NCBI GenBank assembly: GCA_027485365.1
Contig: JAIXRD010000221.1
Coordinates: 1-22,753 of the forward strand
DNA from: Cryomorphaceae bacterium
Lineage (GTDB): Bacteria > Bacteroidota > Bacteroidia > Flavobacteriales_D > Crocinitomicaceae
Direction of reading: 5' to 3'
DNA length: 22,753 bases
The notes under the pieces were generated by a model that was given only the letters and a program-made list of their open reading frames with translations, had not been told where the DNA came from and ran no database searches. Shown piece after piece: positions 8,258 to 16,554 of the stretch. Every line of letters starts with the position of its first letter. Positions within the stretch are counted from its first letter, which is position 1. The position numbers and the translations under genes were made by a program.

Positions 8258-9121
8258 ATGTGGTCAATGACGGGTTTTGGAAAAAGTAGCGGGGTGTTTG
8301 AAGGAAAGAAGCGATCTATTGAAATCCGCTCATTAAATGGAAAAGGCTTAGACCTAACCGTAAAAGTTCCTTCTGCTTTCCGCAGCATTGAATCAATTAT
8401 TAGAACTGAAATCGGACAATCCTTAGAGCGCGGTAAAATTGATGTGGGGTTATACCTTGAAGACAACCCAAACACAAAAATCAGTAATGTGGATTTTGCC
8501 CTTGCAAAAGCATATATAGCGGACATTAAACACCTACTAAGCGAAGAATCGCTTGAGCCCGCGGAATGGGTAGGAACGCTTACCGCATTACCGGGTGTAA
8601 TTAAACAACCCTCGGATGAGATTTCGGCAGGTGAACAAGAGTTTATACTCAATTTATTACGAGAGGCTATTCAATCAACGCTAGGATTTAGAAAGACAGA
8701 GGGCAAGACCCTAATGGATGATTTAGAATCTTCATTACTTCAAATTGAAACCTTGGTATCACAACTTGAGCCCTTTGAAAAAGAACGGATATTGTCGGCT
8801 AGAACACGATTAGAACAGGCAGTAAAAGAAATCGCTAACCAAGACATTCAAAGCAGAGTAGAGCAAGAGCTCTTGTTTTATATGGATAAGCTTGATGTTT
8901 CAGAGGAAAAAATCAGATTGAGAAGTCACATCACTTATTTTAGAGAAACCATGGCGTCCAATGAATCAAGCGGAAAAAAACTTGGTTTTATTGTACAGGA
9001 AATGGGAAGAGAAATCAACACCTTGGGCAGTAAAAGTAATCATGCGATGATGCAGCGAATGATTGTGGAAATTAAAAATCACCTAGAAAAAATCAAAGAA
9101 CAAGTTCAAAATGTCCTCTAA
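8258..9121 (+). CDS. yicC: YicC/YloC-family endoribonuclease
   Basis: 287 aa, normal family length. The start MWSMTGFGKSSG is the hallmark opening of YicC proteins and fixes the start codon. The N-terminal YicC domain covers about 1-155 (IEIRSLNGKGLDL, LERGKIDVGLYLE). The C-terminal DUF1732 domain covers about 200-287 and holds the conserved stretches GKKLGFIVQEMGREINTLGS, KSNHAMMQR and KEQVQNVL. E. coli YicC and B. subtilis YloC have been described as endoribonucleases acting in RNA turnover. The gene overlaps gmk by 11 bp. The yicC-gmk order is common in bacteria, and translational coupling is likely. Confidence 0.95.
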   Translation: MWSMTGFGKSSGVFEGKKRSIEIRSLNGKGLDLTVKVPSAFRSIESIIRTEIGQSLERGKIDVGLYLEDNPNTKISNVDFALAKAYIADIKHLLSEESLEPAEWVGTLTALPGVIKQPSDEISAGEQEFILNLLREAIQSTLGFRKTEGKTLMDDLESSLLQIETLVSQLEPFEKERILSARTRLEQAVKEIANQDIQSRVEQELLFYMDKLDVSEEKIRLRSHITYFRETMASNESSGKKLGFIVQEMGREINTLGSKSNHAMMQRMIVEIKNHLEKIKEQVQNVL

Positions 9122-9695
9122 TCCCTTGCGCCTTGGAAAGTCAATTATAGTATCTGCCCCATCCGGCGCAGGAAAAACTACCATTGTGCACCGATTGATG
9201 ACAGAAATACCGGCATTGGCCTTCTCGATTTCCGCATGCTCCAGAAGTGCACGGCCGATGGAAAAAGAGGGTGAAGATTATTATTTTCTGGGTGTGGAAG
9301 GCTTTAAAAAAGCCATCGAAAATCAAGAATTCATTGAGTGGGAAGAAGTCTATACCGATCATTATTATGGAACCTTAAGGCGAGAGGTTCAGCGCTTATG
9401 GGATGAGGGCAAGGTGATTATTTTCGATGTCGATGTGGTAGGTGGCCTAAATTTAAAAGCGTTATTCAAAGAACATGCATTATCTGTTTTTATAAAACCT
9501 CCGAGTGTTGAGATTCTTGAAAAAAGACTGCGCGCTAGAGAAACAGAAAGCGAAGAACGTATAGCCCTTAGAATTAAGAAGTCGGGATGGGAGCTTTCAC
9601 AAGCAGAATCATTCGATGTTTGTATTCTCAATGACGACTTAGAAAAAGCAGTTTTAGACGCAAAAACACAAGTAATCCGGTTTATATCCTCATGA
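9111..9695 (+). CDS. gmk: Guanylate kinase
   Basis: Phosphorylates GMP/dGMP to GDP/dGDP with ATP, in the cytoplasm, feeding nucleic acid and (p)ppGpp pools. 194 aa, standard length. The P-loop APSGAGKT is at 16-23. The GMP-binding region reads FSISACSRSARPMEKEGEDY, the form seen in Bacteroidota rather than the SVSATTR form of proteobacteria. FIEWEEVYTDHYYGT and the Walker B-like VIIFDVDVVGGLNLK follow, then the lid arginine segment LRARETESEERIALRI. The start overlaps the yicC 3' end by 11 bp, and the stop overlaps the nadD start (ATGA, 4 bp), so the three genes are one tightly coupled transcription unit. Confidence 0.97.
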   Translation: MSSNPLRLGKSIIVSAPSGAGKTTIVHRLMTEIPALAFSISACSRSARPMEKEGEDYYFLGVEGFKKAIENQEFIEWEEVYTDHYYGTLRREVQRLWDEGKVIIFDVDVVGGLNLKALFKEHALSVFIKPPSVEILEKRLRARETESEERIALRIKKSGWELSQAESFDVCILNDDLEKAVLDAKTQVIRFISS

Positions 9696-10282
9696 AAATA
9701 GGCTTGTTTTTTGGTTCGTTCAACCCCATTCATACAGGGCATCTTATGTTGGCCGAAGGGATAATGAATGATACAGATTTAGATCAAATCTGGTTTGTAG
9801 TTACACCACATAACCCCACCAAAAAAAAAGGAAATTTATTAGAGGACCATCACCGGTTAAACATGGTGAGAGATGCGATTCATGACAACTTAAAATTTCG
9901 GGCTACTGACATTGAATTCCATCTTCCCCAACCCAACTATACAGCCATTACCCTTACTCATTTAAGAGAAAAAAATCCTGAGCATACATTCTCTTTGATT
10001 GTTGGTGAAGATAATTTAAGGGGGATAAAAACCTGGTATAACTCCGAATTTATTCTCTCCAATTTTAGAATCTTAGTATATCCTCGAAGCATTCAAGCAG
10101 ATGAATCCGTTAGCAAAGACGAAAAATCAACTGACGGAAACATTGAGTATTTATCAGATGTGCCTGCCCTAGAATTATCTTCTAGTCAAATTAGAGCCTT
10201 GATTAAACAGCAGAAAAGCATAAAATACATAGTGCCAGAGTTGGTAGAACGGATGATTAAAGAAATGGGATTTTATCGCTAA
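9692..10282 (+). CDS. nadD: Nicotinate-nucleotide adenylyltransferase
   Basis: Joins nicotinate mononucleotide and ATP to give deamido-NAD, an essential step of NAD synthesis. 196 aa, normal length. The nucleotidyltransferase signature GSFNPIHTGH (8-17) supplies H14 and H17 for ATP binding. FVVTPHNPTKKKG matches the substrate-binding loop, SLIVGEDNLRGI the central strand, and LSSSQIRALIKQQKSIKYIVP the C-terminal SSxxIR motif. The ATG overlaps the gmk stop by 4 bp. Its TAA shares bases with the stop codon of the convergent RNA methyltransferase gene, and no intrinsic terminator is visible at the junction. Confidence 0.97.
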   Translation: MKIGLFFGSFNPIHTGHLMLAEGIMNDTDLDQIWFVVTPHNPTKKKGNLLEDHHRLNMVRDAIHDNLKFRATDIEFHLPQPNYTAITLTHLREKNPEHTFSLIVGEDNLRGIKTWYNSEFILSNFRILVYPRSIQADESVSKDEKSTDGNIEYLSDVPALELSSSQIRALIKQQKSIKYIVPELVERMIKEMGFYR

Positions 10283-10827
10283 TCCCCTTTTAGCGCAGGA
10301 TTCATTAAGGTGGCGCACTCCCATAAAACCACACCAACACATACACTAACATTTAAACTGTGTTTAGTTCCAAACTGAGGGATTTCAATAACACCATCAC
10401 AGTGGTCAATAACGTCTTGATTTACGCCGTTCACTTCATTACCAAATACGAGTGCAATTCGCGAATCAATGCTATTTTTTAAGTAATGAAGCGGTATGGT
10501 TTTCTCGGCTTGTTCTAGCGCATAAATTGTATATCCCGCAGTTTTTAGTTTCAGAATGGCCTCCAAGGCGTTGGAAGCATGGCTCCAATTAACCGTTTCT
10601 GTGGCGCCCAATGCGGTGCGATGAATTTCTCGGTGAGGAGGCACGGGTGTAATACCACACAAAATTATCTCTTGTATACCAAAGGCGTCTGAGGTTCTAA
10701 AAACGGATCCAACATTCTCGAAAGACCTGATGTCATCTAACACCACTACGACCGGCAACTTTTCTTGTTTTGAAAATTCTTCTGGCGAAAGTCTATTTAA
10801 TTCCCAAAGTTTAAGTTTCTTATTCAT
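10279..10827 (-). CDS. SpoU/TrmH-family RNA 2'-O-methyltransferase
   Basis: 182 aa. The three SPOUT motifs are clear: motif 1 NVGSVFRTSDAFG (about 38-50), motif 2 ALVFGNEVNGV (about 129-139) and motif 3 IPQFGTKHSLNVSVCVGVVL (about 149-168), which forms the knotted AdoMet site. The HREIHRTALGATETV segment is also typical of the family. The protein has no RNA-binding extension of the kind found in longer TrmH/RlmB enzymes. The likely substrate is a tRNA or rRNA ribose, but which one cannot be told from sequence, so I give no symbol. It is convergent with nadD (4-bp overlap of 3' ends) and divergent from mutS, with 81 bp between starts. Confidence 0.9.
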   Translation of the reverse strand: MNKKLKLWELNRLSPEEFSKQEKLPVVVVLDDIRSFENVGSVFRTSDAFGIQEIILCGITPVPPHREIHRTALGATETVNWSHASNALEAILKLKTAGYTIYALEQAEKTIPLHYLKNSIDSRIALVFGNEVNGVNQDVIDHCDGVIEIPQFGTKHSLNVSVCVGVVLWECATLMNPALKGD

Positions 10828-10828
10828 G

Positions 10829-10855
10829 TTGAAAAGTCCTTTGCCGTTAATTTTG
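10829..10855 (+). promoter_or_regulatory. Candidate mutS promoter
   Basis: TAATTTTG (10848-10855) is an exact TAnnTTTG match in the 81-bp gap between the methyltransferase gene and mutS. A TTG at 10829-10831, 16 nt upstream, could serve as the -33 element. Transcription would begin near 10862 and give a leader of about 47 nt before the TTG start. Consensus match only. Confidence 0.4.
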
Positions 10856-10908
10856 ATATTCGGTTAACTCAACCTAATTTCGTTGCTAAATTCCGAAATC
10901 TAACTCAT

Positions 10909-13539
10909 TTGGCGAAATCTAAATCCAGCGAAGAAACCCCGTTGATGAAACAATATCATCAAATTAAAGCAAAACACCCCGGTGCTTTGTTGCTTTTTCG
11001 TGTTGGAGATTTCTATGAAACCTTTGGCGAGGATGCTGTAAAAACTTCTCGTATTCTAGGGATTGTCCTAACTAAGCGAAAAAATGGGGCGGCAGCAGAA
11101 ATCGATTTGGCAGGATTTCCGCACCATTCCTTAGAAACCTATTTGCCCAAATTAGTTAGAGCCGGACAACGCGTTGCCGTTTGTGACCAGTTGGAAGACC
11201 CTAAAATGACTAAAACCATTGTAAAGCGAGGGGTAACGGAATTAGTAACGCCTGGGGTTGCATTCAATGACCAAGTCTTAACACAAAAAAGCAATAACTT
11301 TCTTGCGGCGATTCATTTTGGAAAACATGCTGTTGGTGTAGCATTTTTAGACGTCTCTACGGGTGAATTTCTTTTGGGAGAAGGAAGCATACAGCGGGTT
11401 GAGAAACTTTTATCTGTATTCAATCCAGCAGAAATTGTATATCAAAAGCAAAAACAAGATGACTTTCGGGCGCTACAATTCACCATTGATTGTTTTTATC
11501 GCTTAGACGATTGGGTTTTTACTTCTGATTTTGCCGATGATCATTTAGCAACGCATTTTGGAACAAAAAATTTAGCGGGATTCGGTGTTGCGGATTATAC
11601 CAATGGCATCATTGCTGCATCTGCTGCACTCCACTACGTAAAGGAGAACCAACTGCAAGCCTTGCATCACATCCGCTCCATCGCGCGCATTGAAGAAAAA
11701 GAACACCTTTGGCTTGACCGATTTACTATTAAGAACCTTGAGTTAGTTTACCCACAACAGGAACGGGCAAAAACCTTACTGGACGTAATTGACTATACCT
11801 TAACGGCGATGGGCGGACGTTTGTTAAAACGTTGGCTGCTCTTACCGCTTACCAATCTCAATCAAATTCATGCAAGAAATGGTGCAGTGGCTTGGTTTGC
11901 TTCTAACGAACGGCCTTCCGAAACAATTCGTGAGCACTTAGCGCAATGTGGTGATCTTGAACGTCTCATTTCAAAAGTGGCGGTGGGGAAAGTTAATCCG
12001 CGCGAAATTAGACACATACACCGTAGCCTCGAGTTAATTGAGCCAATTAAACAAACTTTAAATGAAGGAAAAGAAAACACAATGATATGTGAACTTTCTA
12101 ACTCCTTTAAGGCCTGCGGCGAATTGCTTCGACAAATAGACGAAACGATTGATCCTGCACCGGCCATTGCGGTAGGAAAGGGCGACGTAATTAAAGCGGG
12201 AGTTAGTAAAGAACTTGATGAGTTACGCAATATTTCAAATAATGGAAAGCAGTATTTACAAGAACTACAGGATCGTGAGGCAGAAAAAACAGGGATTACC
12301 AGCTTAAAAATCGCGTTTAATAATGTTTTTGGATATTACATTGAAGTAAGAAACACGCACAAAGACAAAGTGCCTTCAGAGTGGATAAGACGCCAAACCT
12401 TGGTTAATGCCGAACGATACATTACCGAAGAATTAAAAGAATATGAGGAAAAAATATTAGGTGCAGAGGCTAAAATATTAGCCATTGAACAGCGACTTTA
12501 TCAAGAATTATTAGAATCACTAGCAACACATGTAGCTGTAATTCAACAAAATGCAACAACCTTAGCCCGACTGGATGTGCTTAGTAGTTTTGCCGTTTTA
12601 GCGAAAGAACAACAGTATTGTTTGCCCGAGGTAAACGATTCGTTGGTGATACACATCGAAGACGGGAGGCACCCTGTTATCGAAAAACAACTAAAAAACG
12701 GAGAAATCTACGTCGCTAATGACTTGTATTTATCCAACGATGACCAACAAATCATGATGATTACCGGTCCAAATATGAGTGGAAAGAGTGCTGTATTACG
12801 TCAAACCGCATTAATCGTAATCTTAGCGCAGATCGGGTCCTTTGTTCCCGCAAAAAAAGCAACGATTGGTTTGGTTGATAAAGTATTTACACGTGTTGGT
12901 GCGTCTGATAATTTATCTGCAGGAGAATCCACCTTTATGGTAGAAATGAACGAAACGGCTAGCATTTTAAATAACCTATCTGAACGAAGTCTTGTTATTC
13001 TTGATGAAATCGGTCGAGGAACGAGTACCTATGATGGGATTTCTATTGCTTGGTCGATTACCGAATACCTTCATGAAAATAAAAAACATCGACCAAAAAC
13101 GCTTTTCGCTACCCATTACCATGAATTAAATGAAATGGCGGGGAGATTTGAGCGAATAAAAAACTTTTCCATTGCTGTTAAAGAATTAGGAAAGAACATT
13201 TTATTTCTTAGAAAATTAGTTGCGGGAGGAAGTGAACATTCGTTTGGTATACACGTGGCAAAATTAGCTGGAATGCCGGATTGGGTTGTTTCACGAGCCG
13301 AACATGTACTTAAAGAATTAGAAAACAGTCACCAACAAGTAGGTCAAACAGGCAGCAACCAAAAGAAAAAAACGCTCAAAAACACCAACGACACCCCGAT
13401 GCAACTGAGTTTTTTTCAGTTAAATGATCCGGTCCTGGAACAAATACATGAAACCCTAATGGCTATAGATATCAATGTATTAACCCCGGTTGAAGCTTTG
13501 ATGAAACTTCATGAGATAAAAAAACTAACCGGAGGCTAA
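10909..13539 (+). CDS. mutS: DNA mismatch repair protein MutS (TTG start)
   Basis: 876 aa. It recognises mismatches and small loops in DNA and recruits MutL. The mismatch-reading motif is F35-Y-E37 (VGDFYETFGEDA). Domains run in normal order: connector, core/lever (FGYYIEVRNTHKDKVPSEW), clamp, then the ABC-type ATPase with Walker A GPNMSGKS at 620-627, SAGESTFMVEM, Walker B LVILDEIGRGTST (D699, E700) and the TLFATHYHEL switch. Near the C-terminus QLSFF (832-836) fits a beta-clamp-binding motif. The start is TTG at 10909: it yields MAKSKSSEETPLMKQY, matching how Bacteroidota MutS proteins begin, whereas the first ATG (10945) would remove twelve residues. This is MutS1, not MutS2, since there is no Smr domain. 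Confidence 0.97.
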   Translation: MAKSKSSEETPLMKQYHQIKAKHPGALLLFRVGDFYETFGEDAVKTSRILGIVLTKRKNGAAAEIDLAGFPHHSLETYLPKLVRAGQRVAVCDQLEDPKMTKTIVKRGVTELVTPGVAFNDQVLTQKSNNFLAAIHFGKHAVGVAFLDVSTGEFLLGEGSIQRVEKLLSVFNPAEIVYQKQKQDDFRALQFTIDCFYRLDDWVFTSDFADDHLATHFGTKNLAGFGVADYTNGIIAASAALHYVKENQLQALHHIRSIARIEEKEHLWLDRFTIKNLELVYPQQERAKTLLDVIDYTLTAMGGRLLKRWLLLPLTNLNQIHARNGAVAWFASNERPSETIREHLAQCGDLERLISKVAVGKVNPREIRHIHRSLELIEPIKQTLNEGKENTMICELSNSFKACGELLRQIDETIDPAPAIAVGKGDVIKAGVSKELDELRNISNNGKQYLQELQDREAEKTGITSLKIAFNNVFGYYIEVRNTHKDKVPSEWIRRQTLVNAERYITEELKEYEEKILGAEAKILAIEQRLYQELLESLATHVAVIQQNATTLARLDVLSSFAVLAKEQQYCLPEVNDSLVIHIEDGRHPVIEKQLKNGEIYVANDLYLSNDDQQIMMITGPNMSGKSAVLRQTALIVILAQIGSFVPAKKATIGLVDKVFTRVGASDNLSAGESTFMVEMNETASILNNLSERSLVILDEIGRGTSTYDGISIAWSITEYLHENKKHRPKTLFATHYHELNEMAGRFERIKNFSIAVKELGKNILFLRKLVAGGSEHSFGIHVAKLAGMPDWVVSRAEHVLKELENSHQQVGQTGSNQKKKTLKNTNDTPMQLSFFQLNDPVLEQIHETLMAIDINVLTPVEALMKLHEIKKLTGG

Positions 13540-13546
13540 AATCCGT

Positions 13547-13577
13547 TTTGGATAAAAAATTGTTTTTTGTACATTTG
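13547..13577 (+). promoter_or_regulatory. Promoter of the tRNA-Gly/tRNA-Leu unit
   Basis: TTTG (13547-13550), a 19-nt spacer and TACATTTG (13570-13577) form a full match to the Bacteroidota vegetative consensus TTTG-N17-23-TAnnTTTG, the best in this window. Transcription should start near 13584, about 34 nt before the tRNA-Gly. It begins just after the mutS stop. Confidence 0.62.
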
Positions 13578-13617
13578 CAACGCACAGCAGGTTAAACAAT
13601 TGTTAACTGATGTATAA

Positions 13618-13690
<73 letters not shown>

Positions 13691-13697
13691 CAGGATT

Positions 13698-13781
13698 GCT
13701 CGAGTGGTGGAATTGGTAGACACGCCGGACTTAAAATCCTGTGGGCATTTGCCCGTGCGGGTTCAAGTCCCGCCTCGAGTA
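13698..13781 (+). tRNA. tRNA-Leu (anticodon UAA)
   Basis: An 84-nt class II tRNA. It has an acceptor stem GCTCGAG/CTCGAGT (G1-U72 wobble), a D arm with GGTAGACACG, an anticodon loop CTTAAAA with TAA, a variable arm TGTGGGCATTTGCCCGTG, and a T arm GCGGG-TTCAAGT-CCCGC. The discriminator is A and CCA is not encoded. The anticodon stem CCGGA/TCCTG has a C-U mismatch at the second pair, the same position that is mismatched in the other tRNA-Leu of this window. Confidence 0.97.
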
Positions 13782-13782
13782 C

Positions 13783-13817
13783 AAAACCCTTACTTAAACG
13801 TTAGGGTTTTTTTATTT
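13783..13817 (+). terminator. Intrinsic terminator after the tRNA pair
   Basis: AAAACCCT (13783-13790) pairs with AGGGTTTT (13803-13810) across a 12-nt loop and is followed by more T residues. The hairpin begins two bases after the tRNA-Leu and insulates the downstream exporter gene. Confidence 0.8.
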
Positions 13818-13886
13818 AATCCAATTAATAAACCACGGTTTTACCACGGTTTTTACAATCTAACTTAACGAACCCGTTGAAATTTG

Positions 13887-13894
13887 TAACTTTG
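13887..13894 (+). promoter_or_regulatory. -7 element of the exporter gene promoter
   Basis: TAACTTTG matches TAnnTTTG exactly and ends 26 nt before the ATG at 13921, predicting a leader of about 20 nt. The -33 region has no clear TTTG. Confidence 0.45.
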
Positions 13895-13920
13895 TGTTGA
13901 ATTTTAGGTAAACTAAAACT

Positions 13921-16554
13921 ATGTGGAGTAGAATAGCAAGTATCATTTTAAGAAATCGGTTATATATCCTAACCATAATCTTTCTATTGACCTTGTTTTT
14001 TGGATATTTTGTAGTATCTGATTTGCGCGTAGACAATCGTTACGGGATTCTCCTACCCAAAGACCACCCAACTCAAATGAACTATGTTAAGTTCAAGGAA
14101 CAATTTGGTGAAGATGGGGCGACGCTGGTAATGGCTATTTCTTCCAAAGACCTTTATTCAGAAAAGAAATTCAAAGCATGGAAAGAACTCGGGGATAAGA
14201 TTCTCGCACAGCCCGGTGTGGAGACCGTTATTTCTGAGGCCACCTTGTTTAATGTCGTAAATGACACGGCGGAACAAAAGTTTGTTATACATCGAATTTT
14301 CTATGATACGACATTCAAAGAAAAATCCATAGATTCTATACGAACCATAATAAAAAGGAATCCGGCGTATAAAAATGTCTTGTATAATGATTCGAGTGAG
14401 GTTTCTTTAATGCTAATCGGTTTAAACGAGAAAGTACTAGAGGATAAGGTTAAATCAAAGGTTGTTTTTCACATTGAAGAGCTCACGAAACAATACGAAC
14501 CCACCCTTGGAAAATTTTACTTTTCAGGACTACCTCACATTCGGGTTACCGTAGCAAAACGAATTCTAAATGAAATGTTCCTGTTCCTTGGGCTTTCCGT
14601 TTTTGCTTCATCCCTACTCTTATATATATTTTTCAGGTCGTTTCGAATTGTTATACAATGCAACCTGGTGGTTTTTGTATCAGTTATTTGGGCCTTAGGA
14701 ACCATTGCATTATTTAACTATTCACTCACCATAATGATGGCATTGATTCCGCCATTATTAATTGTAATCGGCGTACCGAATTGTGTGTTTATTGTTACCA
14801 GATACCATCAGGAATTCAATCGGATGGGCAACAAGACCAAAGCCTTATTTATTATGATTCGGCGCATTGGTCCAGTAACCTTTTTAACCAATTTAACTAC
14901 TGCTGTGGGATTTGTAACGTTTACTAGCAGTGATCGTCTGGCTGAATTTGGTGTGATTTCCAGCTTGAATATAATGGTGGTGTTCTTTCTTTCGTTGTGC
15001 ATCGTTCCAATTCTTGCCAGTTATAGTGCGCCGCCAAAAGAGCGTCATTTAAGGCACTTATCTCGGGTTTATTCTCAAGGATTCATTGAATATATTATTG
15101 TTATCATTACCCGATATAGACCCATTGTTTATGTGTTATCCGTAGTAATGTTGGTTGTCGGAATCTATGGCATGACTAAAATTACGGCCACTGGAAATGT
15201 TACTGGAGACATTCCAGAGAATGATCAAATTTCGCGCGATTTGAAATTTATCGAACGAAACTTTGGTGGTTCAATACCGTTTGAAATCACAGTAAACTAC
15301 AAAGAACCGGGTAAACTATTTAATGAAACGACCATGACACGCGTTGAAGAAGTTCAGCAAATGTTTGAGAAGGACACCTTGTTTTCTAAGAGTCTTACCT
15401 ACCTAGACTTTCTAAAAGTCATTAATATGTCTTATCATCAGGGTAACCCAGCATATTATAAGATAATCAAGAAACGAGATATGTTAAAACTGAAAACATA
15501 TTTCGAGAAATTTGACTTTAATAATGTAAATAATGGGAATCTTTCCTTGAAGGATTTGGTAGACACGGCAAATACCACCTTGCGCATACGCACACAAATG
15601 AAAGACCTTGGGTCATATAGTGTAGCACAAAAGGTAGACACATTAAAACTTGAGGTAGATGCCTTGATGAATCCAGAACGAACGGAATGGGAACGGCTTT
15701 TCAAAAAATATGAAAAAGGCGAGCACACCTGTTTTGATTCGCTCGTTGCCTACCCTGCGATTGCTAATGACGTGATACGTTCGATCGCCGAAGGAGACGA
15801 AGCGCTACAATATGCGTTTGATGTTGATCCTGATAAACTTTATAAGTACAGAACAAAGAAATCCTCCATTAAAAGACTCAGAAAAGCCATTGATAATCAG
15901 TATTACGACGTTACTTTCACAGGGATTTCGGTAGTGGTTTCTGAAGGAACAAAGTACCTTTTTATTAATCTTTTGCAAAGCTTATTATTCGCTGTACTTT
16001 CCATAGCCTTACTAATGGCCGTGCTGTTTCGTTCTTTTAAGATCATTGTGGTTTCAATGATTCCAAACATTATTCCTTTGTTACTTACAGCAGGGTTAAT
16101 GGGGTATTTTAACATCCCATTAAAACCATCCACCCTCTTAGTTTTTGGAATTGCACTCGGTATTACAGTGGATAACGCAATCCTCTTTTTAGCAAAATAC
16201 CGCCAGGAATTAAAGGCCAATGCCCATGACATGAACTATGCCATATTAACTTCATTAAGAGAAACAGGGCTTGGGATTTTCTATACTTCGGTAATTCTAT
16301 TCTTTGGATTTATAATGTTTGTTTTTTCTCAATTTGGCGGAACTAAAGCGCTTGGATTGTTGGTTTCTATAACGATTTTGGTTGGTATGGTGACCAACTT
16401 AATCATCCTTCCATCGCTCTTACTTTCGCTACAAAAACGGATGATGTCCAAGTCATTCGAAGAGCCTTATTTCGAAATATTTAACGAAGAGGAAGACTAC
16501 GACACCGAGAAAATCCAAATCGAAATCTCAAAGGCCCTCGGAGAAGAACTTTAA
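13921..16554 (+). CDS. RND/MMPL-family exporter (two sets of six TM segments)
   Basis: 877 aa, with the duplicated RND layout. TM1 is near 15-33, followed by a large periplasmic loop to about 217, then five TM segments to about 366. TM7 is near 398-416, with a second loop to about 680 and five TM segments ending near 840. It is shorter than AcrB-type pumps and resembles predicted exporters of COG1033 that act without a dedicated adaptor; no adaptor or outer-membrane partner gene is nearby. Repeated motifs mark the two halves: GVPNCVFIVTRYHQEF (from 284) and GITVDNAILFLAKYRQEL (from 747). Only the second half keeps the acidic residue (D751). The C-terminal tail is acidic and cytoplasmic. Substrate unknown; lipids or hydrophobic compounds are the usual guess. 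Its stop shares TTAA with the convergent protease gene. Confidence 0.88.
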   Translation: MWSRIASIILRNRLYILTIIFLLTLFFGYFVVSDLRVDNRYGILLPKDHPTQMNYVKFKEQFGEDGATLVMAISSKDLYSEKKFKAWKELGDKILAQPGVETVISEATLFNVVNDTAEQKFVIHRIFYDTTFKEKSIDSIRTIIKRNPAYKNVLYNDSSEVSLMLIGLNEKVLEDKVKSKVVFHIEELTKQYEPTLGKFYFSGLPHIRVTVAKRILNEMFLFLGLSVFASSLLLYIFFRSFRIVIQCNLVVFVSVIWALGTIALFNYSLTIMMALIPPLLIVIGVPNCVFIVTRYHQEFNRMGNKTKALFIMIRRIGPVTFLTNLTTAVGFVTFTSSDRLAEFGVISSLNIMVVFFLSLCIVPILASYSAPPKERHLRHLSRVYSQGFIEYIIVIITRYRPIVYVLSVVMLVVGIYGMTKITATGNVTGDIPENDQISRDLKFIERNFGGSIPFEITVNYKEPGKLFNETTMTRVEEVQQMFEKDTLFSKSLTYLDFLKVINMSYHQGNPAYYKIIKKRDMLKLKTYFEKFDFNNVNNGNLSLKDLVDTANTTLRIRTQMKDLGSYSVAQKVDTLKLEVDALMNPERTEWERLFKKYEKGEHTCFDSLVAYPAIANDVIRSIAEGDEALQYAFDVDPDKLYKYRTKKSSIKRLRKAIDNQYYDVTFTGISVVVSEGTKYLFINLLQSLLFAVLSIALLMAVLFRSFKIIVVSMIPNIIPLLLTAGLMGYFNIPLKPSTLLVFGIALGITVDNAILFLAKYRQELKANAHDMNYAILTSLRETGLGIFYTSVILFFGFIMFVFSQFGGTKALGLLVSITILVGMVTNLIILPSLLLSLQKRMMSKSFEEPYFEIFNEEEDYDTEKIQIEISKALGEEL

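Noticed and set aside
8233..8652. 139-aa minus-strand frame opposite yicC
   Set aside because: The shadow of a clear conserved gene; no motif of its own.
11868..12230. 120-aa minus-strand frame opposite mutS
   Set aside because: Antisense shadow; the composition (S, R, L rich) is that of a reversed coding strand.
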